11,101 nucleotides of DNA. Origin: Clostridia bacterium (GTDB lineage: Bacteria; Bacillota; Clostridia; TANB77; CAG-508). Positions 1-7,055 of this stretch are shown piece after piece. The stretch's first letter is position 1, and each line of letters opens with the position of its first letter. The notes under the pieces were generated by a model, which worked only from the letters and a program-made list of their open reading frames with translations, did no database searches and was not told the DNA's origin. The stretch is from positions 1 to 11,101 of the forward strand of contig JAAVZQ010000080.1 of assembly GCA_022791735.1 (NCBI GenBank), read 5' to 3'. The position numbers were made by a program, and so were the translations under genes.

Positions 1-1
1 T

Positions 2-1030
2 AGTTCTAATCCAAACACAATGTTCACTATTGCAACAAAGATAGAAGAGGACAAGCTGAGGGATGGAACAGTAAATGAAAATACATACAGTCGTAATATG
101 CAAACTATCAGGATTTGCTGTTCTCAAAAATTTGCAAATATCCATATACGAAATGTTACCAAAACTCAAATTGAAGAGTTTTTAGAAGGAGAAAGGAGAA
201 AGGCTAATTCTACAATAGGAAAAGAGTATAGGTTGCTAAAAAGGGTTTTCGACTATGCGAGGTACAAGAAACTAGTTAAGGAAAATTTTTTTGAAGGTTA
301 TGAAAAAATAAAGCAACCAAAGAGTTTTAAAGAGGATAAAGATATATCCGCTTTTACTAATAAAGAGGAATACAAGTTAAGAGCATATATTAGTTCACAT
401 CCAAATCAGTATAATAATATTATTTTGTTGGCATTATATACGGGTATGAGAATAGGGGAGGTTTTGGCATTAACTACTCACGATGTTACTTTCGAAAGAG
501 GGCGTGGTACAATCTATGTGAATAAATCGCTAACAAAAAATAGATATGGTCAAAGCATTATGGGAAGAACTACTAAAACTAAAAGGGGAAAAAGGAAAAT
601 AGAGCTTATAAAAAGGTCAGTGGGTGTAGTTAGAGGTGCAATAAGGGAAATGGTACCAAATAAATATAATGCGATTTTTTTTAGAGAGGATGGCAAATTT
701 TATGAAAACAATCAAGTAAATGGAGCGTTCAAAAGGATATGTAAAAACGCAGGAATAAAAGTAGTTGAGTTAAGACAAAGGAATAAGGCTGGAAAAATTG
801 TAAAGTTCAAGATAAGTGAAGTAAATATTCATATGTTAAGGCATACTTTTGCGACTAGGTGTATTGAAGCCGGTGTTGAGATAGCTGTTTTGCAAAGATT
901 ATTAGGTCATAGCAATATTCAAACTACTATAAATATATATGGTGATATTTATGATTATTATAGGCAAAAAGAATTTAAAAAGTATGATAAATATATGCAA
1001 GAAATTGATAAAAAGTTTGGTCTAATTTAA
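2..1030 (+). CDS. Tyrosine recombinase/integrase, 5' end outside the window
   Basis: Site-specific tyrosine recombinase that would cut and rejoin DNA at attachment sites. The reading frame is open to the window edge. The first ATG, at base 20, has no ribosome binding site, so the gene almost certainly starts upstream and lacks its extreme N-terminus here. Numbering from that ATG: a SAM-like core-binding domain covers about residues 10-95. The catalytic domain covers about 110-310, with Arg144 (TGMRIGE), a basic beta-hairpin lysine around 186-188, His271-x-x-Arg274 (HMLRH), His297 (LGHS) and the nucleophile Tyr307 (INIYG). The full catalytic set is present, so the enzyme looks active. It resembles integrases of clostridial phages and integrative elements (family knowledge). 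No attachment site, excisionase or tRNA gene is visible in the window. The gene converges on ytxC and probably marks one edge of an element lying to the left. Confidence 0.9.
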   Translation, partial: SSNPNTMFTIATKIEEDKLRDGTVNENTYSRNMQTIRICCSQKFANIHIRNVTKTQIEEFLEGERRKANSTIGKEYRLLKRVFDYARYKKLVKENFFEGYEKIKQPKSFKEDKDISAFTNKEEYKLRAYISSHPNQYNNIILLALYTGMRIGEVLALTTHDVTFERGRGTIYVNKSLTKNRYGQSIMGRTTKTKRGKRKIELIKRSVGVVRGAIREMVPNKYNAIFFREDGKFYENNQVNGAFKRICKNAGIKVVELRQRNKAGKIVKFKISEVNIHMLRHTFATRCIEAGVEIAVLQRLLGHSNIQTTINIYGDIYDYYRQKEFKKYDKYMQEIDKKFGLI

Positions 1031-1149
1031 AGAAGTAAGATTTTTACCAGTAGTCTAGCAGATTTAAGTTTCAAGATTAAAGTATAGAAAACAAAGCCGG
1101 ACAATTGTTCAGCTGCTTTTATTTATTAGAATGTACTAAGTTTCTTAGT

Positions 1150-1221
1150 AAAAAATTGTGCTTTAGTGGAAGCAAAATTTGAGCCTTAGAGTTTTTGCTT
1201 CTTTTAACGCACAATTTTTTT
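1150..1221. terminator. Long nested hairpin, probable bidirectional terminator
   Basis: The outer arms AAAAAATTGTGC (1150-1161) and GCACAATTTTTT (1209-1220) are perfectly complementary. They enclose a second perfect stem, GAAGCAAAA (1169-1177) with TTTTGCTTC (1193-1201), with 7-base internal loops on each side. Read in either direction the structure ends in a T run, so it can end both the integrase transcript and the ytxC transcript. The right arm overlaps the last codons of ytxC. Confidence 0.7.
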
Positions 1222-2046
1222 GTACATTGTACAAAGTTCGCATGAAGAGCAAACTGTACATCTACCTTCGAATATAAGTTTTATAGTATTTATAACCTCA
1301 TCTGGATGTTTATCTATCAAATGGATAGTAATTTTTTTTGGTGTTAGATTTAGTAGAGTATTTAGTGCATAATCATTTTGTGTGAAAGTTATATCAGATA
1401 AATATTTGGCATTTAGGTTTTCGTCGGTTATTGGGATAAAGTTTTTATCTTTATCAAGTAAAATGCATTCATTTCCCAAAAAGATTAAGTGAATAAGAGA
1501 AATTTTGGGTGGTGTAAAAGAGACATAGAGTTTTAGCATATTTATAAATTCCATATATTCTTTATCTGTAATATACTTATTTACAGCAAAATCAATTATA
1601 TAGTCTAAGCTTTTCATATAGTTATATAATCTAAAGTTGACAAATCCTTCTAAGACAAGGGATTTATTTTCTTTTATATAATCAGATACAGCCGAGTAAA
1701 TAGAATAAAAATTATCTTCTCTTGAAATCAAATCTTCTTCTATAAAGTCTTCAGCGACTTCTAAAATGTCTTTTTTTTCAGAACCATCAAAATAGAAATA
1801 ATTGTATTCAAGAATTCTTTTTAATAATTTTTTTTCATAGAAATTAATTACACAATTACTAATAATAGAAGAAAGATTATCGTGGAAACGCGAAAAGTCT
1901 TCTCCTACATAGTGAACGATGATATTCTTATATACTTTAAATTCAGCTCTTGATATATATATATCATTAAGGTCTAATTTAAGAAGGCTATCATTTAAAA
2001 AATTAAGTATATCTTCGTTATTTGTCTTTATACATAGCGACTTCAC
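1204..2046 (-). CDS. ytxC: Putative sporulation protein YtxC
   Basis: YtxC-family protein of 280 residues, close to the usual length for the family in Bacillus and Clostridia. Its biochemical role is not known; the family is tied to endospore formation. The diagnostic central block is present at about residues 130-175 (LEGFVNFRLYNYM, then DFAVNKYITDKEYMEFI). The C-terminus carries a regular cysteine series, Cys263, Cys266, Cys269 and Cys272 (CTVCSSCELC), which could bind a metal. The start is GTG at 2046, chosen because AAAAGGAGG sits nine bases upstream. It lies 104 bases downstream of the GH57 gene on the same strand. It may be the last gene of the DUF4912-GH57 operon or have its own sporulation promoter in that gap; I could not identify one with confidence. 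No in-frame CGG codon is used. Confidence 0.85.
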   Translation of the reverse strand: MKSLCIKTNNEDILNFLNDSLLKLDLNDIYISRAEFKVYKNIIVHYVGEDFSRFHDNLSSIISNCVINFYEKKLLKRILEYNYFYFDGSEKKDILEVAEDFIEEDLISREDNFYSIYSAVSDYIKENKSLVLEGFVNFRLYNYMKSLDYIIDFAVNKYITDKEYMEFINMLKLYVSFTPPKISLIHLIFLGNECILLDKDKNFIPITDENLNAKYLSDITFTQNDYALNTLLNLTPKKITIHLIDKHPDEVINTIKLIFEGRCTVCSSCELCTMYKKIVR

Positions 2047-2150
2047 AAAAAAAGACCTCCTTTTAAATATTTTTAATAGTATACCTCAAAAATTTAAGGT
2101 TATACATTATCTTATTCAAAAGAAGTCTTTTTGCAACTTGTATTAATAAA

Positions 2151-3744
2151 CTACATATATATTTTATAATCAATATCAGGGAAGATGTCATCTTTTTCTG
2201 ATATATCTTCCAAAAAATCCTTATCAATAGTATTTTCTTTTATTTGCGAATATAATTTATTAAATCTACCAATATGGTCTTTTGTACGTTTTTTAGCATA
2301 ATCTACCATAGTTCCATTTGTTATAATAAAGTTCCAGTCGCTACTTTGTGCAAGTAAGAGTTCACGTGCACACTGATTTAGGGCAGAAATTTTTAAATTA
2401 TCCGTTTCATTTTTAAAAGTATTTGCAAGTTCAACCATTTTGTCAGAAGCATTATGTAGATGACGGAAAGAATAGTCATTAAGCTCATTGAGCCAAACTT
2501 CACTATATCCATTTGCTCCCCAACTAGAACGGCATGGTGTACTTTCTTGCATTTCAGGGAATTTATCTATATATTCACCAGGGGTTATGAGTTTAAAATT
2601 ACAATTATCATAATAAATTTTTTTAAATAATATATATAACCAGTATGGTCCTTCATACCACCAATGGCCGAATAATTCTGCATCATAAGGGCAAAGTACA
2701 ATAGGAGGAGTTTGCATATGTTTTGATAAGTTTGCTATTTGTGCTTTTCTAGAATCAAAGAAGTGTCCAGCTTGTTTTTCTGCAGAGTCCATAGCCCACT
2801 GTACATCATATATATCTTTATCTTCCGTTTTGCCAGTTATTCTATGATATTTTATGCCAGTATTTACTCTAACACCATCATGTGTTATATATGGTTTGAT
2901 GTATTCATAGTCTGCATCATAACCAATATCTCTATAAAATTCACGATAGTTATAGTCTCCTGGATAGCCACAAACAGAACTCCAAACTTGTCTTGAAGAT
3001 TCTAAATCACGTCCAAAAGCGATGATGCCTTCTGGAGAAACGATAGGAGCAAAAGTACCATAAACAGGTGTAGGACTAGCATATAAAATGCCATGTGATT
3101 CTGTAATAATGTATTCTATACCAAATTCTTTCAAGTATTTATCGGCTTCGGGCACATAACCACATTCAGGAAGCCAAATCCCGCGAGGTTTTCTTCCTAA
3201 ATATTTTTCATAAGTTTGTACACCAACTGCAATTTGTGCTCTTACTGCTTTTTCATTTACATACATAAGAGGGAAGTAACCGATGTGTTGCACCACATGT
3301 AATTATTTCTAAGACACCAATATCTTGGAAGTGTTTGAACCCTTCTATTATATTGCAATTATATACGTCTCTAAAAATATGTAAGTCAGAAGTATATCTA
3401 TCTAAATAATATTTTGATAATCTATTTAGTCTTTCATTATCTTGTGTTCTAATAACTTCTTTTTCACAAAGTTCAATGTGTTTATTTAAGTATTTTATAT
3501 ATCTTTCTTGTAAAAGTGGACTCGCAAGCATAGAAAGAAGAGGGGGAGTAAGTGACATAGTTATTCTAAAGTCTACTTTTTCCTCCTCTAGTTTTTTAAA
3601 ATTTGTAAGTAAAGGTATATATGTTTCAGAAGTTGCTTCAAAAAGCCATTCTTCTTCTAAATAATTTTCGCTTTCTGGGTGGTGCACAAAAGGTAAGTGT
3701 GCGTGTAAAACAAAACTGACGTATCCTTTTTCGTTATTTTTCAT
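2151..3744 (-). CDS. GH57 1,4-alpha-glucan branching enzyme (DUF1957), split by a +1 frameshift
   Basis: Glycoside hydrolase family 57 enzyme, most like the GH57/DUF1957 glucan branching enzymes, which cut an alpha-1,4 chain and rejoin it as an alpha-1,6 branch in glycogen-like polymers. The first frame (3744 to 3253) encodes residues 1-154, including HAHLPF (region 1) and CGATH (start of region 2). The second frame (to 2151) encodes the rest. Skipping one base at 3282 gives ATH-GYFPLM, exactly the family sequence, and a 530-residue protein of normal length. In joined numbering the nucleophile is Glu193 (WLPECGY) and the acid/base is Asp354 (PYDAELFGHWW). Aromatic residues of the C-terminal domain (SSWGANGY) are also present. 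No other lesion is visible. The downstream frame could only start at GTG 3296, which has no ribosome binding site, so separate translation is unlikely. The gene starts 14 bases after the DUF4912 stop, in the same operon. Confidence 0.85.
3280..3285 (-). other. +1 frameshift site CAT-CGG in the GH57 gene
   Basis: On the coding strand the first frame reads ACA CAT CGG TTA and stops nine codons after CAT CGG begins to diverge (TGA at 3255-3253). Skipping one base (C at 3282, or equally the T before it, since CAC and CAT both encode His) gives CAT GGT TAC TTC, that is His-Gly-Tyr-Phe, matching the conserved region 2. The site is not a homopolymer. No Shine-Dalgarno-like booster is visible just upstream. 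The same arrangement occurs in tgt at 8437-8442. Confidence 0.85.
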
Positions 3745-3758
3745 TAGTCTTCCTCTTT

Positions 3759-4685
3759 CTATTTCTTTAAATAAAACTCACCAGAAGATGGGTTTGTAAG
3801 TTCATTTAATAATTCATCATCATATAAAGCACTATATACATCATATATATTGCCATATAATTTATCTATATCATTTATAAATTTCAAGTCGCCAAAGTCT
3901 TTAAAAGAATGCTTAGAAGTTTTTACATTTTTAAATAAGACATTTCCTAAGTCTATATTTTCAAATAGGATATGGTCGTTAGGAGATGCCATTTCATTAG
4001 ATGAGTTTATATATATGTATTCATTGTTATTTATATTTGATCTTCTACCAAGTTCTATAATATAATCTGAATTTGGTTCCCCAGTTCTAATATACCAACT
4101 ATTTGCAAAATCATTTATTTCAATTTCAAAGGTATAGTTATGTGTAATGTTATGCACAACTAAAACAGGCCTTGTTTCACTAAAAAAGTTTTCTCCATGC
4201 AAATTAATTAATGAATTTCTATCTTCATCTGAAATATCCCAATATACAAATAAAGTTGTAGGTGTTTGTGCAAGGATTTTAACGATTGTTTGATTATATC
4301 TGTAAGGTAAGTCATAATATTCTGCAAGCATTGGTTTAGCTGTAGATTTGCTACTTGTTTCAATTTTAGCTTTTGCTTTTGTAGGAGTAGTTTTCTTTTT
4401 GGCAGTAGAAGTTTTTGAAGCTGTTTTAGTTTTAGTAGTAGCAACTTTAGTTTCAGTAGTTTTTTTCGTTATAGTAGCTTTTTTAGCTTTAGGCTCTTTT
4501 TTTACAGTTTCTTTTTTTGTAGATTTAGTTTCGCCCTTTTTTGTCACAGTTTTTTTAGCCTCAGCTTTAGTTTTAGCTGAAGTAGCTTTTTTTGTAGTAG
4601 TCTTAGATTTTACTACCTTTTCTTTCTTCATTTTTTCGTCCTTTTTAGTAGCTTTTGCTTCATTTTTTGTGACATCTTTTGCCAT
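3759..4685 (-). CDS. DUF4912 protein with lysine/threonine/alanine-rich N-terminal tail
   Basis: A 308-residue protein in two parts. Residues 1 to about 117 are low-complexity, made almost entirely of Lys, Thr and Ala with many TKK/AKK runs, like a histone-H1-type basic tail; this part is strongly positive and probably disordered. Residues from about 118 match the DUF4912 family, with its hallmark at 126-150 (LPYRYN, ILAQTPTTLFVYWDIS). The function of DUF4912 is not established. The family is often found beside GH57 branching enzymes, as here, so a role with glucan or the cell surface is an inference. The ATG at 4685 is chosen because AAAGGAGGAA lies just upstream; extending to TTG 4727 would run through the probable promoter. 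No signal peptide or membrane segment is visible. It is the first gene of the leftward operon. Confidence 0.8.
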   Translation of the reverse strand: MAKDVTKNEAKATKKDEKMKKEKVVKSKTTTKKATSAKTKAEAKKTVTKKGETKSTKKETVKKEPKAKKATITKKTTETKVATTKTKTASKTSTAKKKTTPTKAKAKIETSSKSTAKPMLAEYYDLPYRYNQTIVKILAQTPTTLFVYWDISDEDRNSLINLHGENFFSETRPVLVVHNITHNYTFEIEINDFANSWYIRTGEPNSDYIIELGRRSNINNNEYIYINSSNEMASPNDHILFENIDLGNVLFKNVKTSKHSFKDFGDLKFINDIDKLYGNIYDVYSALYDDELLNELTNPSSGEFYLKK

Positions 4686-4715
4686 AAAACTTCCTCCTTT
4701 GTAAAATGTATATAT

Positions 4716-4744
4716 ATCATATATCAAAAAATAAATAAATTCAA
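4716..4744 (-). promoter_or_regulatory. Probable promoter of the DUF4912-GH57(-ytxC) operon
   Basis: On the minus strand TTGAAT (4744-4739) is followed after 17 bases by TATGAT (4721-4716), a good vegetative sigma-A match. Transcription would start near 4709, about 24 bases before the start codon. It diverges from the glycosyltransferase promoter 30-80 bases away. Confidence 0.55.
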
Positions 4745-4771
4745 TATAATTCTTAAATAAAACTTAAAAAC

Positions 4772-4800
4772 TTGCAAAAAATTTTTCTGTATGCTATAAT
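4772..4800 (+). promoter_or_regulatory. Strong promoter of the glycosyltransferase gene
   Basis: TTGCAA (4772-4777), a 17-base spacer, then a perfect TATAAT (4795-4800) preceded by TGC, an extended -10. The transcription start should be near 4806, giving a leader of about 70 bases. Confidence 0.75.
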
Positions 4801-4817
4801 AACCTAGAAATTAGGTT
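4801..4817 (+). promoter_or_regulatory. Dyad at the transcription start, possible operator
   Basis: AACCTA and TAGGTT are perfect 6-base inverted arms around GAAAT, placed directly after the -10 box and across the expected start of transcription. A repressor bound here would block the promoter. Alternatively it is a short 5' hairpin that stabilises the mRNA. No regulator gene is nearby to favour one reading. Confidence 0.35.
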
Positions 4818-4875
4818 AGGAGAAAGAAAAAGAGACTAGGATAACATAAAATAATGGTAAAGGAATGAATAAAAC

Positions 4876-6120
4876 ATGGCAAAACCAATAGAATTTGGAA
4901 TCGGTTTTTTAACAGGAAGAACTAATATTTGTAATATTATTAATAATTGTTATAAAGATATGGTAGGGCAATTAAAAGGATATGAAGAAGAGGTTCACCT
5001 TACAATTTTTATATTATATGATTTGGAATATCAACACACAAAAAGAGAAGAATTCTATACATTAAAAGATGATGTATACAAGAAAATACATATAAAATAT
5101 ATTACACCAGAAGACATAGAAGAGGAAAAGAAAATTCTTAAATCAAGATATAACTTAAGTAAAAATGAAGTAGACCTAATTCTAGGTACTGGTTATGCAA
5201 GAGCTAGAAATGCCATAATGTATTTTGCTTTAAAAAGAAAAATGGATTATTTATTATTTTGGGATGATGATGAATACCCTTATGCTAATGTAAAAGGAGA
5301 AGATGGAAATATCATTTGGAAAAAGCAAAATAATATATTAGAACATTTAGATGTTATTAAATATGCAGATGTTACTGTAGGACATAGGTGCGGTCTTATG
5401 TCTCCTGTACCATGTATGGAATTTGGAGAAAACGGAGTAGATGAAAAGCAATTTAAAGAATACATAGAGGCTGTTAGTAATGAAGCCATTTCTTGGGATA
5501 AAGTAAAAGAAAGCATGAGCCGAGACAATGGTATAAAATTTGCTGAAACAGATATAACAGAAGGAAAAGATAAGATAGTATTAAAACATGTAGGACTAAA
5601 AGAGTGGCTTTATGGTTCAGGGTTATGTTTGAATTTAACACATATTGATAAAATTCCTGCTTTTTATAATCCACCTTATGCAAGAGGAGAAGATACTTTC
5701 TTTTGTACATTACTTGCAGAAGCACAAGTTGTACAAGTTCCAACTTATCATTTCCATGATAGTTTTTTACAATATACAGGAATAGCAAGAGGAAAATTTC
5801 CAAAGCAATTTGAAAAACCTGAATTAGATGCAGATGTAGGAGAAAGATTTTTAAAAGCTTCTCTTGGCTGGATAAAATACAAACCACTTTTAATGTATAT
5901 AATGCAGAGGAATACATATTTAAAAGATATAGAGATTGCAAAGGAAAAATTAAGAGATAGTGTAGATAACATAGATAAAATTTTCCCAAATAATAATTTC
6001 TTAAGTTTACTTGGGGAATTTGAAAAATATGATGAGAATGTGCAAAAGCATTATAAGGAGTATTTAAAAACAAATGATGTGTGGAATAGAATCAAAGTGA
6101 GAATGCGTGAAGAAAATTAG
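4876..6120 (+). CDS. GT-A fold glycosyltransferase, GT2-like
   Basis: A 414-residue cytosolic protein that looks like a nucleotide-sugar glycosyltransferase; donor and acceptor are unknown. The N-terminal beta-alpha-beta region (residues 4-50) is followed by YARARN (108-112), typical of the nucleotide-binding part, and by DDDEYP (130-135), an acidic motif that fits the metal-binding DxD. RGEDTFF (270-276) fits the acidic xED motif near the catalytic base, and HFHDSF (292-297) may supply a further metal-site histidine. The last ~100 residues are helical and charged. There is no membrane segment. The ATG at 4876 follows AAAGGA about 12 bases upstream. It is divergent from the DUF4912-GH57 operon. 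The shared intergenic region suggests a common carbohydrate theme, but this is inference. It is monocistronic: the next gene has its own promoter. Confidence 0.75.
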   Translation: MAKPIEFGIGFLTGRTNICNIINNCYKDMVGQLKGYEEEVHLTIFILYDLEYQHTKREEFYTLKDDVYKKIHIKYITPEDIEEEKKILKSRYNLSKNEVDLILGTGYARARNAIMYFALKRKMDYLLFWDDDEYPYANVKGEDGNIIWKKQNNILEHLDVIKYADVTVGHRCGLMSPVPCMEFGENGVDEKQFKEYIEAVSNEAISWDKVKESMSRDNGIKFAETDITEGKDKIVLKHVGLKEWLYGSGLCLNLTHIDKIPAFYNPPYARGEDTFFCTLLAEAQVVQVPTYHFHDSFLQYTGIARGKFPKQFEKPELDADVGERFLKASLGWIKYKPLLMYIMQRNTYLKDIEIAKEKLRDSVDNIDKIFPNNNFLSLLGEFEKYDENVQKHYKEYLKTNDVWNRIKVRMREEN

Positions 6121-6129
6121 ATAAAAATG

Positions 6130-6158
6130 TTGACATGGATAATATTTTATGTTACAAT
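6130..6158 (+). promoter_or_regulatory. Consensus promoter of rplU-rpmA
   Basis: A perfect TTGACA (6130-6135), a 17-base spacer and TACAAT (6153-6158). Transcription should start near 6165, leaving a leader of about 100 bases before rplU, as expected for a strongly expressed ribosomal protein operon. Confidence 0.8.
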
Positions 6159-6164
6159 ATTTAT

Positions 6165-6250
6165 CTGTAACCGCATAAGGCAAGGTTCATAAAGCCTAAT
6201 TAAGTTTAGGTACCTAAATTTAAAGGTTAGCGAGTATACAAAAAAAGGAG
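6165..6250 (+). ncRNA. Structured rplU leader, candidate L21 leader
   Basis: The 5' leader can fold as a small multibranch. AACC (6169-6172) pairs with GGTT (6225-6228), closing over AGGC/GCCT (6178-6181 with 6194-6197) and the palindrome TTTAGGTACCTAAA (6205-6218). An alternative GGTT at 6184-6187 could compete for AACC. Low-GC Gram-positive bacteria are known to carry an L21 leader here that is thought to give autoregulation. Assignment to that family rests on position and the partial fold, not on a covariance search. Confidence 0.5.
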
Positions 6251-6264
6251 GTGCTTTTCAAGCG

Positions 6265-6663
6265 ATGTATGCAATAATTGAAGCTTGTGGAAAGCAATAT
6301 AAGGTATCAAAAGGAGACGTAGTATTCTTTGAAAAACTAGATGCTGAAGAAGGAAAAACAGTTAAGTTTGACAAGGTTATCCTAATATCAGATGAAGGTA
6401 AAAAAGTAGAAGTTGGAGCTCCTTATGTAAAAGGTGCCAAAGTAGAAGGAAAAGTAGTGGCACATGGTAAAGCTAAGAAGATAATTGTTTTCAAATATAA
6501 AGCTAAAAAGAATTATAGAAGAAAACAAGGACATAGACAACCATACACAAAAGTAGAGATTACATCTATAAAAGTTGCAGCTGAGAAGACAGAGAAGGCT
6601 GAAAAAACTGAGAAACCAGAAAAAGCAGAAAAGAAGCCAGCAGCTAAAAAAGAAGAAGTATAA
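6265..6663 (+). CDS. rplU: 50S ribosomal protein L21 with a charged C-terminal extension
   Basis: Large-subunit ribosomal protein L21, which binds 23S rRNA and contacts L20. Residues 1-105 form the canonical protein, starting MYAIIEACGKQYKV and ending with the rRNA-binding signature FKYKAKKNYRRKQGHRQPYT (76-95). The usual length is about 103 residues. Here a tail of about 28 residues follows (KTEKAEKTEKPEKAEKK type), rich in Lys, Glu and Ala and probably disordered. The ATG at 6265 follows AAAAGGAGG with a slightly long spacer of about 13 bases. rpmA follows after 39 bases and is cotranscribed. The gene for the Prp protease that usually sits between rplU and rpmA in Firmicutes is absent. Confidence 0.97.
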   Translation: MYAIIEACGKQYKVSKGDVVFFEKLDAEEGKTVKFDKVILISDEGKKVEVGAPYVKGAKVEGKVVAHGKAKKIIVFKYKAKKNYRRKQGHRQPYTKVEITSIKVAAEKTEKAEKTEKPEKAEKKPAAKKEEV

Positions 6664-6702
6664 TTTCTAGGAACATATTAATTGTAGGAAGGAGAGAATA
6701 CC

Positions 6703-6963
6703 ATGGCACATAAAAAAGGGCAAGGTAGTGTTAAGAACGGTAGAGATAGTGAATCTAAGCGTCTTGGGGTAAAAAGAGCTGATGGACAATTCGTTCTAGC
6801 TGGAAATATCCTAATGAGACAAAGAGGAACAAAAATACATCCAGGTACTAATGTAGGTATTGGAAGCGATGATACTTTATATGCATTAGTTAATGGAATT
6901 GTTAAATTTGAGAGATTAGGAAAAGATAAGAAGAAGGTAAGTGTTTACCCAGAAGAAAATTAA
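6703..6963 (+). CDS. rpmA: 50S ribosomal protein L27
   Basis: Ribosomal protein L27 (86 residues), whose N-terminus reaches the peptidyl transferase centre. The sequence begins directly MAHKKGQGSVKNGRDSESKR, so it lacks the short N-terminal extension that the Prp protease removes from L27 in most Firmicutes. This agrees with the missing prp gene. The rest is standard, including GQFVLAGNILMRQRGT and HPGTNVGIGSDDTL. AAGGAG lies about ten bases upstream of the ATG at 6703. It is the last gene of the operon, followed immediately by a strong terminator. Confidence 0.97.
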   Translation: MAHKKGQGSVKNGRDSESKRLGVKRADGQFVLAGNILMRQRGTKIHPGTNVGIGSDDTLYALVNGIVKFERLGKDKKKVSVYPEEN

Positions 6964-6965
6964 TT

Positions 6966-7000
6966 AAAAAAGCGCTAGCGCGTAAGCGTGGCGCTTTTTT
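6966..7000. terminator. Rho-independent terminator after rpmA
   Basis: AAAAAAGCGC (6966-6975) pairs perfectly with GCGCTTTTTT (6991-7000), with further GC pairing (CGC with GCG) inside the loop. The run of six T makes it a classic terminator for the rplU operon; the A run makes it usable from the other side too. Confidence 0.9.
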
Positions 7001-7010
7001 GGTCAAGAGG

Positions 7011-7039
7011 TGGTCAAAAAGCTCCGTCCCTTTTGACCA
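7011..7039. repeat. Short palindrome with CCGTCCC loop, REP-like
   Basis: TGGTCAAAA (7011-7019) and TTTTGACCA (7031-7039) are perfect inverted arms around an 11-base loop, AGCTCCGTCCC. It sits just before the mscL ribosome binding site (AGGAGGAG, 7041-7048). The GTCCCTTTTGACC string resembles dispersed palindromic repeats that I recall from other Clostridia, but I see only one copy here. A role as an mscL leader hairpin is equally possible. Confidence 0.45.
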
Positions 7040-7055
7040 TAGGAGGAGAACAAAT

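Noticed and set aside
1093..1119. AAAGC...GCTTT stem followed by T-rich sequence as a terminator for the integrase gene
   Set aside because: The stem is only five pairs with a large loop. The nested hairpin at 1150-1221 is far stronger.
2047..2150. Promoter for ytxC in the gap after the GH57 gene
   Set aside because: A TATACT-like box is present, but no convincing -35 or sporulation sigma element lies at the right distance, so I did not annotate it.
4348..4704. Rightward frame of 118 codons opposite the DUF4912 gene
   Set aside because: It is the complement of the repetitive Lys/Thr/Ala tail, which gives an artificial Val/Phe-rich frame with no ribosome binding site.
4900..4904. The idea that ATCGG is simply a motif prone to sequencing error, which would explain both frameshifts
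   Set aside because: ATCGG also occurs at 4900-4904 in the glycosyltransferase gene (as ATC GGT) and near 3141 on the opposite strand of the GH57 gene, with intact frames at both. Error is not excluded, but the motif alone does not cause it.
6999..7055. N-terminal extension of MscL from TTG 6999
   Set aside because: It would run through the terminator T run and the palindrome. A strong ribosome binding site precedes ATG 7056, and the protein then starts as MscL should.
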